From Agelas oroides (taxonomy: Eukaryota > Porifera > Demospongiae > Agelasida > Agelasidae), in NCBI GenBank assembly GCA_949130485.1, contig OX422194.1, positions 4,476,699 through 4,540,698 on the forward strand: a stretch of DNA of 64,000 nucleotides, read 5' to 3'. Below the pieces are notes generated by a model. The model ran no database searches. It had not been told where the DNA came from and worked only from the letters and a program-made list of their open reading frames with translations. Numbering within the stretch: the first letter of the stretch is position 1; the number at the start of each line of letters is the position of its first letter. Below are positions 13,177 through 25,008 of the stretch, in pieces. Position numbers and translations under genes: made by a program.

Positions 13177-13602
13177 TCTTGTCCTAATGCTGTCCTGTCT
13201 TGTCCCACATGTGGTCCATTCTTGTCCGAATGCTGTCGAGATTCATCCCAATGTTGTCTCGTCTTGTCCCAATGCTGTCCAGTCTTGTCCCAATACTGTC
13301 AGGTCTTGCCCCAATGCTGTCCAGTCTTGTCCCAATGCTGTCCCTTCCTGTCCTAATGCTGTTCATTATTGTCCCAATGCTCTCAAGTTTTGTACTAATG
13401 CTGTCCAGTCTTGTCTAAAATGCGGTCCATTCTTGCCCCAATGCTGTCCAGATTTGTCCCAATGCTGTCCCGTCCTGTCCTAATGCTGTTCATTCTTGTC
13501 CCAATGCTCTCAAGTCTTGTCTTAATGCTGTTCTGTCTTGTCCCAAATGCGGTCCATTCTTGTCCGAATGCTGTGGATACTTGTCCCAATGCTATCCAGT
13601 CT

Positions 13603-14431
13603 TGTCCCAATGCTGTCCAGCCTTGCCCCAATGCTTTCCTGTCTTGTCCCAATTCTATCCAGTCTTGTCCCAATCCTGTCCCGTCTTCTCCCAATGCTTT
13701 CCTGTCTTGTTGTAATGCTGTCCATTCTTGTCCCAGTGCTGTCCCACCTTGTCCCAATGCTGCCCACTATTCTCCCAATGCTGTCCAATCTTGTCCCAAT
13801 GCTGTCCCGTCTTGTCCTAATGCTGTCCATTCTTGTCCCATTGCTCTCAAGTCTTGTCTTAATGCTGTCCCGTCTTGTCCTAATGCTGTCCATTCTTGTC
13901 CCATTGCTCTCAAGTCTTGTCTTAATGCTGTCGAGTCTTGTCCCAATGCTGTGCAATGCTGTCCTTACTTGTCCAAATGCTGTCCAATCTTGTCCCAATT
14001 CTGTCCAGTCTTGTCCCGAGGCTGTTCTGTCTTGTCCCAATGCTGTCCAGTCTTGTCCAAATGCTGTCCAGTCTTGTCCCAATGCTATCCACTCTTGTAC
14101 CGATGCTGTCCACTCTTCTTCCAATGATGTTCTATCTTGTACCGATGCCATTCAGTCTTGTCCCAATGCTGTTCCATCTTGTCCCAATGGTGTCCATTCT
14201 TATCCCAATGTAGTCCTGTCTTGTCTTAATGCTCTCCCATCTTGTCCCAATGCTGTTCTCTCTGGTTCCAATACTGTCCATTCTTCTTCAAATTTAGTCC
14301 AGTCTTGTCCTAATTCTGTTCTGTCTTGTCCCAATGCTGTCCCGTCTTGTCCCAATGCTGTCAAGTCTGGTGTTATTTGTGTCCCATCTTGTCCCAATGC
14401 TGTCCAGTCTTGTTCCAATACTGTCCAGTCT
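13603..14431 (+). repeat. 829-bp tandem duplication, left copy
   Basis: CCAGCCTTGCCCCAATG at 13619 recurs at 14448. The match runs through the GTTCTCTCTGGTTCC and TTATTTGTG markers. Inside is a nested 63-bp doublet (three units each, about 13800-13862 and 13863-13925) ending in CCCATTGCTCTCAAGTC. Confidence 0.82.
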
Positions 14432-15260
14432 TGTCCCAATGCTGTCCAGCCTTGCCCCAATGCTTTCCCGTCTTGTCCCAATGCTATCCAGTCTTGTCCC
14501 AATCCTGTCCCGTCTTCTCCCAATGCTTTCCTGTCTTGTTGCAATGCTGTCCATTCTTGTCCCAGTGCTGTCCCACCTTGTCCCAATGCTGCCCACTATT
14601 CTCCCAATGCTGTCCAATCTTGTCCCAATGCTGTCCCGTCTTGTCCTAATGCTGTCCATTCTTGTCCCATTGCTCTCAAGTCTTGTCTTAATGCTGTCCC
14701 GTCTTGTCCTAATGCTGTCCATTCTTGTCCCATTGCTCTCAAGTCTTGTCTTAATGCTGTCGAGTCTTGTCCCAATGCTGTGCAATGCTGTCCTTACTTG
14801 TCCAAATGCTGTCCAATCTTGTCCCAATTCTGTCAAGTCTTGTCCCGAGGCTGTTCTGTCTTGTCCCAATGCTGTCCAGTCTTGTCCAAATGCTGTCCAG
14901 TCTTGTCCCAATGCTATCCAGTCTTGTACCGATGCTGTCCACTCTTCTTCCAATGATGTCCTATCTTGTACCGATGCCATTCAGTCTTGTCCCAATGCTG
15001 TTCCATCTTGTCCCAATGGTGTCCATTCTTATCCCAATGTAGTCCTGTCTTGTCTTAATGCTCTCCCATCTTGTCCCAATGCTGTTCTGTCTGGTTCCAA
15101 TACTGTCCATTCTTCTTCAAATTTAGTCCAGTCTTGTCCTAATTCTGTTCTGTCTTGTCCCAATGCTGTCCCGTCTTGTCCCAATGCTGTCAAGTCTGGT
15201 GTTATTTGTGTCCCATCTTGTCCCAATGCTGTCCAGTCTTGTTCCAATACTGTCCAGTCT
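14432..15260 (+). repeat. 829-bp tandem duplication, right copy
   Basis: It matches the left copy, including the nested 63-bp doublet. The copy loses register at about 15261, where AGTCCGAATG replaces TCTTGTCCCA. Confidence 0.82.
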
Positions 15261-15671
15261 AGTCCGAATGCTATCCAATCCTGTCCCAATTCTGTCCACT
15301 CTTGTCCCAATGCTGTTCTGTCTTGTCCCAATGCTGTCCAGTCTTGTCCAAATGCTGTTCTGTCTTGTCCCAATGCTGTCCAGTCTTGTCCAAATGCTGT
15401 CGAGTCTTGTACCAATGCTGTCGAGTGTTGTCCCAATGCTGTCCAATGCTGTCCTTTCTTGTCCGAATACTGTCCAATCTTGTCCCAATTCTGTTGAGTC
15501 TTGTCCCAATCTGTCAATTCTTGGCCAAATGCTGTCCAGTCTTGTTTTAATGCTGTCCAGTCTTCTCATAATTCTGTCCAGACTTGTGTTATTGCTGTTC
15601 CGTCTTATCCCAATGCTGTCCAGTCTTGTTTTAATGCTGTCCAGTCTTGTCCTAATCCTGTCCAGCCTTGT

Positions 15672-15769
15672 CCTAATGCTTTCCTTTTCATTCCTAATCC
15701 TGTCCATCTTGCGTTATATAATGCTGTCCCGTCCTCAAAGCTGTTTCGTCGTGTCCTTATGCTTTCGAG
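15672..15769 (+). repeat. TATA-type island 4 (class 1c)
   Basis: GCGTTATATAATG, TCCTCAAAGCTG, ending CTTTCGAG. Confidence 0.9.
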
Positions 15770-16880
15770 TCTTGTCCTAATGCTGTCCTGTCTTGTCCCA
15801 AATGCGGTCCATTCTTGTCTTAATGCTGTCCTGCCTTGTCCTAAATGCGGTCCAGTCTTGTCCTCACGATGCTGAGTCTTGTCCCAATGTTGTCCAGTCT
15901 TGTCCAAATGCTGTTCACTCTTGTCTGAATGGTGTCGATACTTGTCCCAGTCCTGTCCAGTCTTGTCCCAATGCTGTCCTGTCTTGTCTCACATGTGGTC
16001 CATTCTTGTCCGAAAGCTGTCGAGATTCATTCCAATGCTGTCTCGTCTTGTCCCAATGCTGTCCAGTCTTGTCCCAATACTGTCCGGTCTTGCCCCAATG
16101 GTGTCCAGTCTTGTCCCAATGCTGTACCGTCCTGTCTTAATGCTGTTCATTATTGTCCCAATACACTCAAGTCTTGTCCTAATGCTGTCCAGTCTTGTCT
16201 CAAATGCGGACCATTCTTGCCCCAATGCTGTCCAGATTTGTCCCAATGCTGTCCTGTCTGTCCTAATGCTGTTCATTCTTGTCCCAATGCTCTCAAGTCT
16301 TGTCCTAATGCTGTTCTGTCTTGTCCCAAATGCGGTCCATTCTCGTCTGAATGCTGTGGATACTTGTCCCAATGCTGTCCAGTCTTGTCCCAATGCTGTC
16401 CAGTCTTGCCCCAATGCTTTCCCGTCTTGTCCCAATGCTATCCAGTCTTGTCCCCATCCTGTCCCGTCTTCTCCCAATCCTTTCCTGTCTTGTTCCAATA
16501 CTGTCCCGTCTTGTCCTAATGCTGTCCATTCTTGTCCCAATCCTCTCAAGTCTTGTCTTGATGCTGTCGAGTCTTGTCCCAATGCTGTGCAATGCAGTCC
16601 TTACTTGTCCGAATGCTGTCCAATCTTGTCCCAATTCTGTCCAGTCTTGTCCCAATGCTGTTCTGTCTTGTCCCAATGCTGTCCAGTCTTGTCCAAATGC
16701 TGTCGACTCTTGTCCCAATCTGTCAATTCTTGGCCTAATGCTGTCCAGTCTTGTTTTAATGCTGTCCAATCTACTCATAATTCTGTCCAAACTTGTTTTA
16801 TTGCTGTTCCATCTTATCCCAATGCTGTCCAGTCTTGTTTTAATGCTGTCCAGTCTTGTCCTAATCCTGTCCAGACTTGT

Positions 16881-16978
16881 CCTAATGCTTTCCTTTTCAT
16901 TCCTAATCCTGTCCATCTTGCACTATATAATGCTGTCCAGTCCTCAATTCTGTTTCGTCATGTCCTTATGCTCTCAAG
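16881..16978 (+). repeat. TATA-type island 5 (class 1b)
   Basis: GCACTATATAATG (CpG changed to CpA), TCCTCAATTCTG, TTTCGTCATG. Confidence 0.9.
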
Positions 16979-17583
16979 TCTTGTCCTAATGCTCTCCTGT
17001 CTTGTCCCAAATGCGGTCCATTCTTGTCCTAATGCTGTCCTGCCTTGTCCTAAATGCGGTCCAGTCTTGTCCTGATGCTGCCGAGTCTTGTCCCAATGCT
17101 GTGCAGTCTTGTCCAAATGCTGTCCATTCTTGTCCCAGTGCTGTCCCACCTTGTCTCAATGCTGTCCACTCTTCTCCCAATGCTGTCCAATCTTGTCCCA
17201 ATGCTGTCCCGTCTTGTCCTAATGCTGTCCATTCTTGTCCCAATCCTCTCAAGTCTTGTCTTGATGCTGTCGAGTCTTGTCCCACTGCTGTGCAATGCTG
17301 TCCTTACTTGTCCGAATGCTGTCCAATCTTGTCCCAATTCTGTCCAGTCTTGTCCCAATGCTGTTCTGTCTTGTCCCAATGCTGTCCAGTCTTGTCCAAA
17401 TGCTGTCGAGTCTTGACCCAATCTATCAATTCTTGGCCTAATGCTGTCCAGTCTTGTTTTAATGCTGTCCAATCTACTCATAATTCTGTCCAGACTTGTT
17501 TTATTGCTGTTCCATCTTATCCCAATGCTGTCCAGTCTTGTTTTAATGCTGTCCAGTCTTGTCCTAATCCTGTCCAGACTTGT

Positions 17584-17681
17584 CCTAATGCTTTCCTTTT
17601 CATTCCTAATCCTGTCCATCTTGCGCTATATAATGCTGTCCAGTCCTCAATGCTGTTTCGTCGTGTCCTTATGCTCTCAAG
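17584..17681 (+). repeat. TATA-type island 6 (class 1a)
   Basis: GCGCTATATAATG, TCCTCAATGCTG. It is 703 bp after island 5, repeating the 1b-1a pairing of islands 1 and 2. Confidence 0.9.
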
Positions 17682-18370
17682 TCTTGTCCTAATGCTGTCC
17701 TGTCTTGTCCCAAATGCGGTCCATTCTTGCCCTAATGCTGTCCTGCCTTGTCCTAAATGCGGTCCAGTCTTGTCCTCACGATGCCGAGTCTTGTCCCAAT
17801 GCTGTCCAGTAGTGTCCAAATGCTGTTCATTCTTGTCTGAATGGTGTCGATACTTGTCCCAGTGCTGTCCAGTCTTGTCCCAATGCTGTCCAGTCTTGTC
17901 CCAATACTATCCAGTCTTCTTCCAATGCTGTACTGTCTTGTCCTAACGCTGTCGAGTCTTGTCCCAATCGTGTCTAGTCTTGTCCCAATTCTGTTAGGTC
18001 TTGTCCCAATACTGTCCAGTCTTGTCCCATTGCTGTTGAGTCTTGTCCCAATGCTGTTGAGTCTTGTCCCAATCGTGACCAGTCTTGTCCCAATGCTGTC
18101 CAGTCTTGTACCAATGCTGTCCAGTCTTGTTCCAATGCTGTACTGTTTTGTCCTAATGCTGTCGAGTCTTGTCCCAATGCTGTCCAGTCTTGTCCCAATG
18201 CTGTCCAATGCTGTCCTTTCTTGTCCGAATGCTGTCCAATCTTGTCCCAATTCTGTCCAGTCTTGTCCCAATGCTGTTCGGTCTTGTCCCAGTGCTGTCC
18301 AGTCTTCTCCAAATGCTGTCGAGTCTTGTTCCAATGATGTTGAGTCTTGTCCCAATGCTGTCCAGTCTTG

Positions 18371-18605
18371 TCCCAATGATGTTCGTCTTCTCCCAATGCT
18401 TTCCTGTCTTGTTCCAATGCTTTGCAGTCTTGTACCAATGCTCTCCAGTCTTGTCACAATTTTGTCCAGTCTTGTACAAATGCTGTCCAGTTTTATCGCA
18501 ATGATGTCCCGTCTTGTCCTAATGTTGTCCATTCTTGTCCCAATACTCTCAAGTCTTGTCCTAATGCTGTCCGGTCTTCTCTCAAAATGCGGTCCATTCT
18601 TGTCT
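18371..18605 (+). repeat. Rare variant module, first copy
   Basis: It contains unusual units in a row: GCTTTGCAG, CACAATTTTGTCC, CCAGTTTTATCGCAATG and CTCTCAAAATGCGG. I find this combination only here and at 55291. Confidence 0.75.
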
Positions 18606-19399
18606 GAATGCTGTCAACACTCGTCCCAATGCTGTCCCGTCTTGTCCTAATGCTGTCCATTCTTGTCCCAATGCTCTCAAGTCTTGTCTTAATGCTGTCG
18701 AGTCTTGTCCCAATGCTGTGCAATGCTGACCTTACTCGTCAGAATGCGGTCCAATCTTGTCCCAACTCTGTCCAGTCTTGTCCCAAGGCTGTTCTTTCTT
18801 GTCCCAATGCTGTCCAGTCTTGTCCAAATGCTGTTGAGTCTTTTCCCAATGCTGTAGAGTCTTGTCCCATTGCTGTCCAGTCTTGTCCCAATGCTGTCCA
18901 GTCTTGTCCCAATGCTGCCCACTTTTGTCCCAATGCTGTCCCGTCTTATTCAAATGCTGTCCAGTCTTGTCCCAATGCTGTCCACTCTTCTCCCAATGCT
19001 GTCCAATCTTGTCCCAATGCTGTCCCGTCTTGTCCTAATGCTGTCCATTCTTGTCCCAATCCTCTCAAGTCTTGTCTTAATGCTGTCGAGTCTTGTCCCA
19101 ATGCTGTGCAATGCTGTCCTTACTTGTCCGAATGCTGTCCAATCTTGTCCCAATTCTGTCCAGTCTTGTCCCAATGCTGTTCTGTCTTGTCCCAATGCTG
19201 TCCAGTCTTGTCCAAATGCTGTCGAGTCTTGACCCAATCTGTCAATTCTTGGCCTAATGCTGTCCAGTCTTGTTTTAATGCTGTCCAATCTACTCATAAT
19301 TCTGTCCAGACTTGTTTTATTGCTGTTCCATCTTATCCCAATGCTGTCCAGTCTTGTTTTAATGCTGTCCAGTCTTGTCCTAATCCTGTCCAGACTTGT

Positions 19400-19497
19400 C
19401 CTAATGCTTTCCTTTTCATTCCTAATCCTGTCCATCTTGCGCTATATAATGCTGTCCAGTCCTCAATGCTGTTTCGTCGTGTCCTTATGCTCTCAAG
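19400..19497 (+). repeat. TATA-type island 7 (class 1a)
   Basis: GCGCTATATAATG, TCCTCAATGCTG. It is 1816 bp after island 6 and is the last island of domain B1. Confidence 0.9.
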
Positions 19498-19975
19498 TCT
19501 TGTCCTAATGCTGTCCTGTCTTGTCCCAAATGCGGTCCATTCTTGCCCTAATGCTGTCCTACCTTGTCCTAAATGCGGTCCAGTCTTGTCCTCACGATGC
19601 CGAGTCTTGTCCCAATGCTGTCCAGTCTTGTCCAAATGCTGTTCATTCTTGTCTGAATGGTGTCGATACTTGTCCCAGTGCTGTCCAGTCTTGTCCCAAT
19701 GCTTTCCAGTCTTGTCCCAATACTATCCAGTCTTCTTCCAATGCTGTACTGTCTTGTCCTAACGCTGTCGAGTCTTGTCCCAATCGTGTCTAGTCTTGTC
19801 CCAATTCTGTTAGGTCTTGTCCCAATACTGTCCAGTCTTGTCCCATTGCTGTTGAGTCTTGTCCCAATGCTGTTGAGTCTTGTCCCAATCGTGACCAGTC
19901 TTGTCCCAATGCTGTCCAGTCTTGTACCAATGCTGTCCAGTCTTGTTCCAATGCTGTACTGTCTTGTCCTAACGC

Positions 19976-22900
19976 TGTCCAGTCTTCCACCAATGCTGTC
20001 CAGTCTTGTCCAAATGTGTCCAGTCTTGTCCAAATGTGTCCAGTCTTGTCCCAATGCTGTTCCGTCTTGTCCCAATGCTGTCCTTTCTTGTCCGAATGAT
20101 GTCCACTCTTGTCCCAATGCTGTCCATTCTTGGCCCAATGCTGTCCAGTCTTGTCCCAATGCTGTCCAGTCTTGTCCTAACGCTGTCAAGTCTTGTCCCA
20201 ATGCTGTCCTGCCTTGTCCTAAATGCGGTCCAGTCTTGTCCTTACGCTGTCGAGTCTTGTCCCAATTCTGTGTAGTATTGTCCCAATGTTGTCCATTCTT
20301 GTCCGAATGCTGTCGAGACTTCTCCCAATGATGTCCCGTCTTGTCCCAATGCTGTCCAGCCTTGTCCCTATGCTGTCCAGTCTTGTACCAATGCTGTCCA
20401 GTCTTGTCCCAATGATGTCCTGTCTTGTACCGACGCCGTTCAGTCTTGTCCCAATGCTGTTCCGTCTTGTCCCAATGGTGTCCATTCTTATCCCAATGTA
20501 GTCCTGTCTTGTCTTATTGCTGTCCCATCTTGTCCCAATGCTGTCCAATCTTGTCCCAATGTTGTCAAGTCTGGTGTTATTGGTGTCCCATCTTGTCCCA
20601 ATGCTGTCCAGTCTTGTCCGAATGCTGTTGATACTTGTCCAAATGTGACCATTCTTGTCCCAATGCTGTTCCATCTTGTCCCAATGCTGTCCTTTCTTGT
20701 CTGAATGCTGTCCACTCTTGTCCCAATGCTGTCCATTCTTGTCCCAATGCTGTCCAGTCTTGTCCTAATGCTGTCCAGTCTTGTCCTAATGCTGTCGAGT
20801 CTTGTCCCAATGCTGTCCTGCCTTGCCCTAAATGCGGTCCATTCTTGTACCAATGCTGTCCATTCTTGTCCCAATGATGTCCTGTCTTGTACCGACGCCG
20901 TTCAGTGTTGTCCCAATGCTGTTCCGTCTTGTCCGAATGGTGTACATTCTTGTCCTCACGCTGTCGAGTCTTGTCCCAATTCTGTGTGGTATTGTCCGAA
21001 TGTTGTCCAGTCTTGTCCGGATGCTGTTGATACTTGTCCAAATGTGTCCAGTCTTGTCCCAATGCTGTTCTGTCTTGTCCCAATGCTGTCCTTTCTTGTA
21101 CGAATGCTGTCCACTCTTGTCCCAATGCTGTCCAGTCTTGTCCCAATGCTGTCCAGTCTTGTCCTAACGCTGTCGAGTCTTGTCCCAATGATGTCCCACC
21201 ATGTCCCAATGCTGTACTGTCTTGTCCCAAATGCAGTCCATTCTTGTCCGAACCCTGTACAGCCTTATCCCAATGCTGTCCGGTCTTCCACAAATGCTGT
21301 CCCGTCTTGTCCCAATGCTGTCCAGCCTTATCCCAATGCTGTCCGGTCTTCCACCAATGCTGTCCAGTCTTGTCCAAATGTGTCCAGTCTTGACCCAATG
21401 CTGTTCCGTCTTGTCCCAATGCTGTCCTTTCTTGTCCGAATGCTGTCCAGTCTTGTCCCAATGCTGTCCATTCTTGTCCCAATGCTGTCCAGTCTTGTCC
21501 TAATGCTGTCGAGTCTTGTCCCAATGCTGTCCTGCCTAGTCTTAATGCGGTCCAGTCTTGTCCGAATCCTGTATAGCCTTATCCCAATGCTGTCCGGTCT
21601 TCCAACAATGCTGTCCCGTCTTACCCCAATGCTGTCCAGCCTTATCCCAATGCTGTCCAGTCTTCCACCAATGCTGTCCAGTCTTGTCCAAATGTGTCCA
21701 GTCTTGTCCCAATGCTGTCCTGCCTTGTCCTAAATGCGGTCCAGTCTTGTCCTTACGCTGTCGAGTCTTGTCCCAATTCTGTGTAGTATTGTCCCAATGT
21801 TGTCCATTCTTGTCCGAATGCTGTCGAGACTTCTCCCAATGATGTCCCGTCTTGTCACAATGCTGTCCAGCCTTGTCCCAATGCTGTCCAGTCTTGTACC
21901 AATGCTGTCCAGTCTTGTCCCAATGATGTCCTGTCTTGTACCGACGCCGTTCAGTCTTGTCTTATTGCTGTCCCATCTTGTCCCAATGCTGTTCTGTCTG
22001 GTTCCAATACTGTCCATTCTTCTTCTAATTTAGTCCAGTCTTGTCCTAATTCTGTTCTGTCTTGTCCCAATCCTGTCCTGTCTTGTCCCAATGCTGTCAA
22101 GTGTGGTGTTATTGGTGTCCCATCTTGTCCCAATGCTGTCCAGTCTTGTTCCAATGCTGTCCAGTCTTGCCCAAATGCTGTCCAGTCTTGTCCCAATGCT
22201 GTTCAGTTGTGTCCCAATGCTGTCCAGTCTTGTCCCAATGCTTTCCCGTCTTGTCCCAATGCTGCCCATTCTTCTCCCAATGCTGTCCATTCTTGTCCCA
22301 ATGCTTTCCTGCCTTTTCCAATACTGTCCATTCTTCTTCTAATTAGTCCAGTCTTGTCCTAATTCTGTTCTGTCTTGTCCCAATGCTGTCCTGTCTTGTC
22401 CCAATGATGTCCAGTCTTGTACTGACGCCGTTCAGTCTTGTGCCAATGCTGTTCTGTCTTGTCGCAATGTTGTCCATTCTTATCCCTATGTAGTCCTGTC
22501 TGGTCTTAATGCTGTCCGATCTTGTCCCAATGCTGTTCTGTCTGGTTCCAATACTGTACATTCTTCTTCTAATTTAGTCCAGTCTTGTCCTAATTCTGTT
22601 CTGTCTTGTCCCAATGCTGTCCCGTCTTGTCCCAATGCTGTCAAGTCTGGTGTTATTGGTGTCCCATCTTCTCCCAATGCTGTCCAGTCTTGTTCCAATG
22701 CTGTCCAGTCTTGTCCGAATGCTGTCGATACTTGTCCCCATGTGTCCAGTCTTGTCCCAATGCTGTTCTGTCTTGTCCCAATGCTGTCCTTTCTTGTCCG
22801 AATGCTATCCAATCCTGTCCCAATTCTGTCCGGTCTTGTCCCAATGCTGTTCTGTCTTGTCGCAATGCTGTCCAGTCTTGTCCAAATGCTGTTCTGTCTT

Positions 22901-24354
22901 GACCCAATGCTGTCCAGTCTTGTCCAAATGCTGTCGAGTCTTGTACCAATCCTGTCCCATCCTCTCCTAATGCTGACAATTCGTCTCCCAATGCTGTCCA
23001 CTCTTGTCCCAATGATGTCCTACCTTGTGCCAATGCTGTCCAGTCTTGTCCCAATGCTGTCCAGTCGTGTCCCAATGCTGTCCAGTCTTGTCCCAATGCT
23101 TTCCCGTCTTGTCCCAATGCTGCCCATTCTTGTCCCAATGCTGTCCTGTCTTGTCCCAATGCTTTTCTGCCTTTTCACAATGCTTTCCTGCCTTTTCACA
23201 ATGCTATCCATTCTTGTCCCAATCCTGTCCCGTCTTCTCCCAGTGCTGTCCCATCTTGTCCCAATGCTGTCCACTCTTCTCCCAATGCTGTCCAATCTTG
23301 TCCCAATGCTGTCCCGCCATGTCCTAATGCTGTCCACTCTTGTCCCAATGCTCTCAAGTCTTGCCCTAATTCTGTCCTGTCTTGTCCCAAATGCGATCCA
23401 TTCTTGTACGAATGCTGACGAGACTCGTCCCAATGCTGTCCACTGTTCTCCAAATGCTGTTCGGTCTTGTCCCAATGTAGTCCGCTCTGGTTCCAATACT
23501 CTCCATTCTTGTCATAAGTCAGTGCAGTCTTGTCCTAATTCTGTTCTTGTCTTGTCCCAATGCTGTCCCACCTTGTCACAATGCTGCGAAGTCAGGTGTT
23601 ATTGGTGTCCAATCTTCTCCCAATGCTGTCCAGTCTTGTCCTAACACTGTCGAGTCTTGTCCCAGTCGTGTCCAGTCTTGTCCCAATGGTGTCCAGTCTT
23701 GTACCAATACTGTCCACTCTTGTCCCAATGATGTCCTGTCTTGTACCGATGCCGTTCAGTCTTGTCCCAATGCTGTTCCGTCTTACATTCTTATCCCAAT
23801 GTAGTCCAGTCTTGTCTTAATGCTCTCCCATCTTGTCCCAATGCTGTCCCGTCTGGTTCCAATACTGTCTATTCTTCTCCTAATTTAGTCCAGTCTTGTC
23901 CTAATTCTGTTCTGTCTTGTCCCAATGCTGTCCAATCTTGTCCCAATGTTGTCAAGTCTGGTGTTATTGGTGTCCAATCTTCTCCCAATGCTGTCCAGTG
24001 TTGTCCTAACACTGTCGAGTCTTGTCCCAGTCGTGTCCAGTCTTGTCCCAATGGTGTCCAGTCTTGTACCAATACTGTCCAGTCTTGTCCCAATGATGTC
24101 CTACCTTGTACCGATGCCGTTCAGTCTTGTCCCAATGCTGTTCCGTCTTCCATTCTTATCCCAATGTAGTCCAGTCTTGTCTTAATGCTCTCCCATCTTG
24201 TCCCAATGCTGTCCCGTCTGGTTCCAATACTGTCTATTCTTCTCCTAATTTAGTCCAGTCTTGTCCTAATTCTGTTCTGTCTTGTCCCAATGCTGTCCAA
24301 TCTTGTCCCAATGTTGTCAAGTCTGGTGTTATTGGTGTCCCATCTTGTCCCAAT
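19976..24354 (+). repeat. Array domain A2 (no TATA islands)
   Basis: TGTGTAGTATTG occurs at 20269 and 21780, and a TGTGTGGTATTG variant near 20986. GTTATTGGTG is the only form seen (near 20576, 22107, 22650, 23598, 23961, 24328). Units with CCTTATCCCAATG and GGTCTTCCACC are concentrated at 21.25-21.7 kb. Most of this domain is repeated in A3. Confidence 0.72.
20036..23900 (+). repeat. Long-range duplication, proximal copy
   Basis: It matches 38512 onward with offset 18476 to about 22.3 kb, and 18687 from about 22.3 to 23.5 kb. The extra 211 bp in the distal copy is a local duplication near 40.38-40.6 kb. Markers such as CTTACGCTGTCGAG, TGTGTAGTATTG and GGTCTTCCACC appear in the same order in both. 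Confidence 0.85.
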
Positions 24355-24910
24355 GCTGTCCTGTGTTGTTTCAATGCTGACTTATCTTGTCCCAATGCTG
24401 TCCACTCTTGCCCCAATGCTGACCAGTCTTGTCCCAATGCTGTCCCGTCTTGTCCCAATCCTGTCCCATCTTTTCCCAATGCTTTCCTGTCTTGTTCCAA
24501 TGCTGTCCAAATCTTGTCCCAGTGCTGTCTCACCTTGTCCCAATGCTGTCCAATCTTTTCCCAATGCTATCCAGTCTTGTCCCAATCCTGTCCCGTCTTA
24601 TCCCACTGCTTTCCTGACTTGTTCCAATGCTGTCCATTCTTGTCCCAGTGCTGTCCCACCTTGTCCCAATGCTGTCCAATCTTCTCCCAATGCTGTCCAA
24701 TCTTCTCCCAATGCTGTCCAGTCTTGTCTGCTGTCCATTCTTGTCCCAAGTCTCTCAAGTCTTGTCTTAATGTCCTGTGTTGTCGCAAATGAGGTCCAGT
24801 CTTGTCCTAATGCTGTCAAGTCTTGTCCCAATACTGTCCATTCTTGTCCTAATGCTGTCCAGTCTTGTTTTAACGCAGTCCAGTCTTCTCATAATTCAGT
24901 CCAGACTTGT

Positions 24911-25008
24911 GCTAATGCTTTCCTTTTCATTCCTCATCCTGTCCATCTTGTGCCATATAATGCTGTCCAGTCCTGCATGCTGTTTCGTCGTGTCCTTATG
25001 CTCTGAAT
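24911..25008 (+). repeat. TATA-type island 8 (class 2)
   Basis: GTGCCATATAATG, TCCTGCATGCTG, ending CTCTGAAT instead of CTCTGAAG. It is 11832 bp after island 3, with matching flanks on both sides. Confidence 0.9.

Larger units (their letters stand above)
10260..19975 (+). repeat. Array domain B1 (TATA islands 1-7)
   Basis: The domain opens with the B-type variant TCAATGCTGACTTATC near 10279. It holds seven islands and the B form GTTATTTGTGTCCC (near 10650, 14372, 15202). It also has the CGTGTCTAGTC variant at 12074, 17969 and 19785 and the short 10-bp unit in GCTGTGCAATGCTGTCC. A-type TGTGTAGTATTG is absent. Confidence 0.75.
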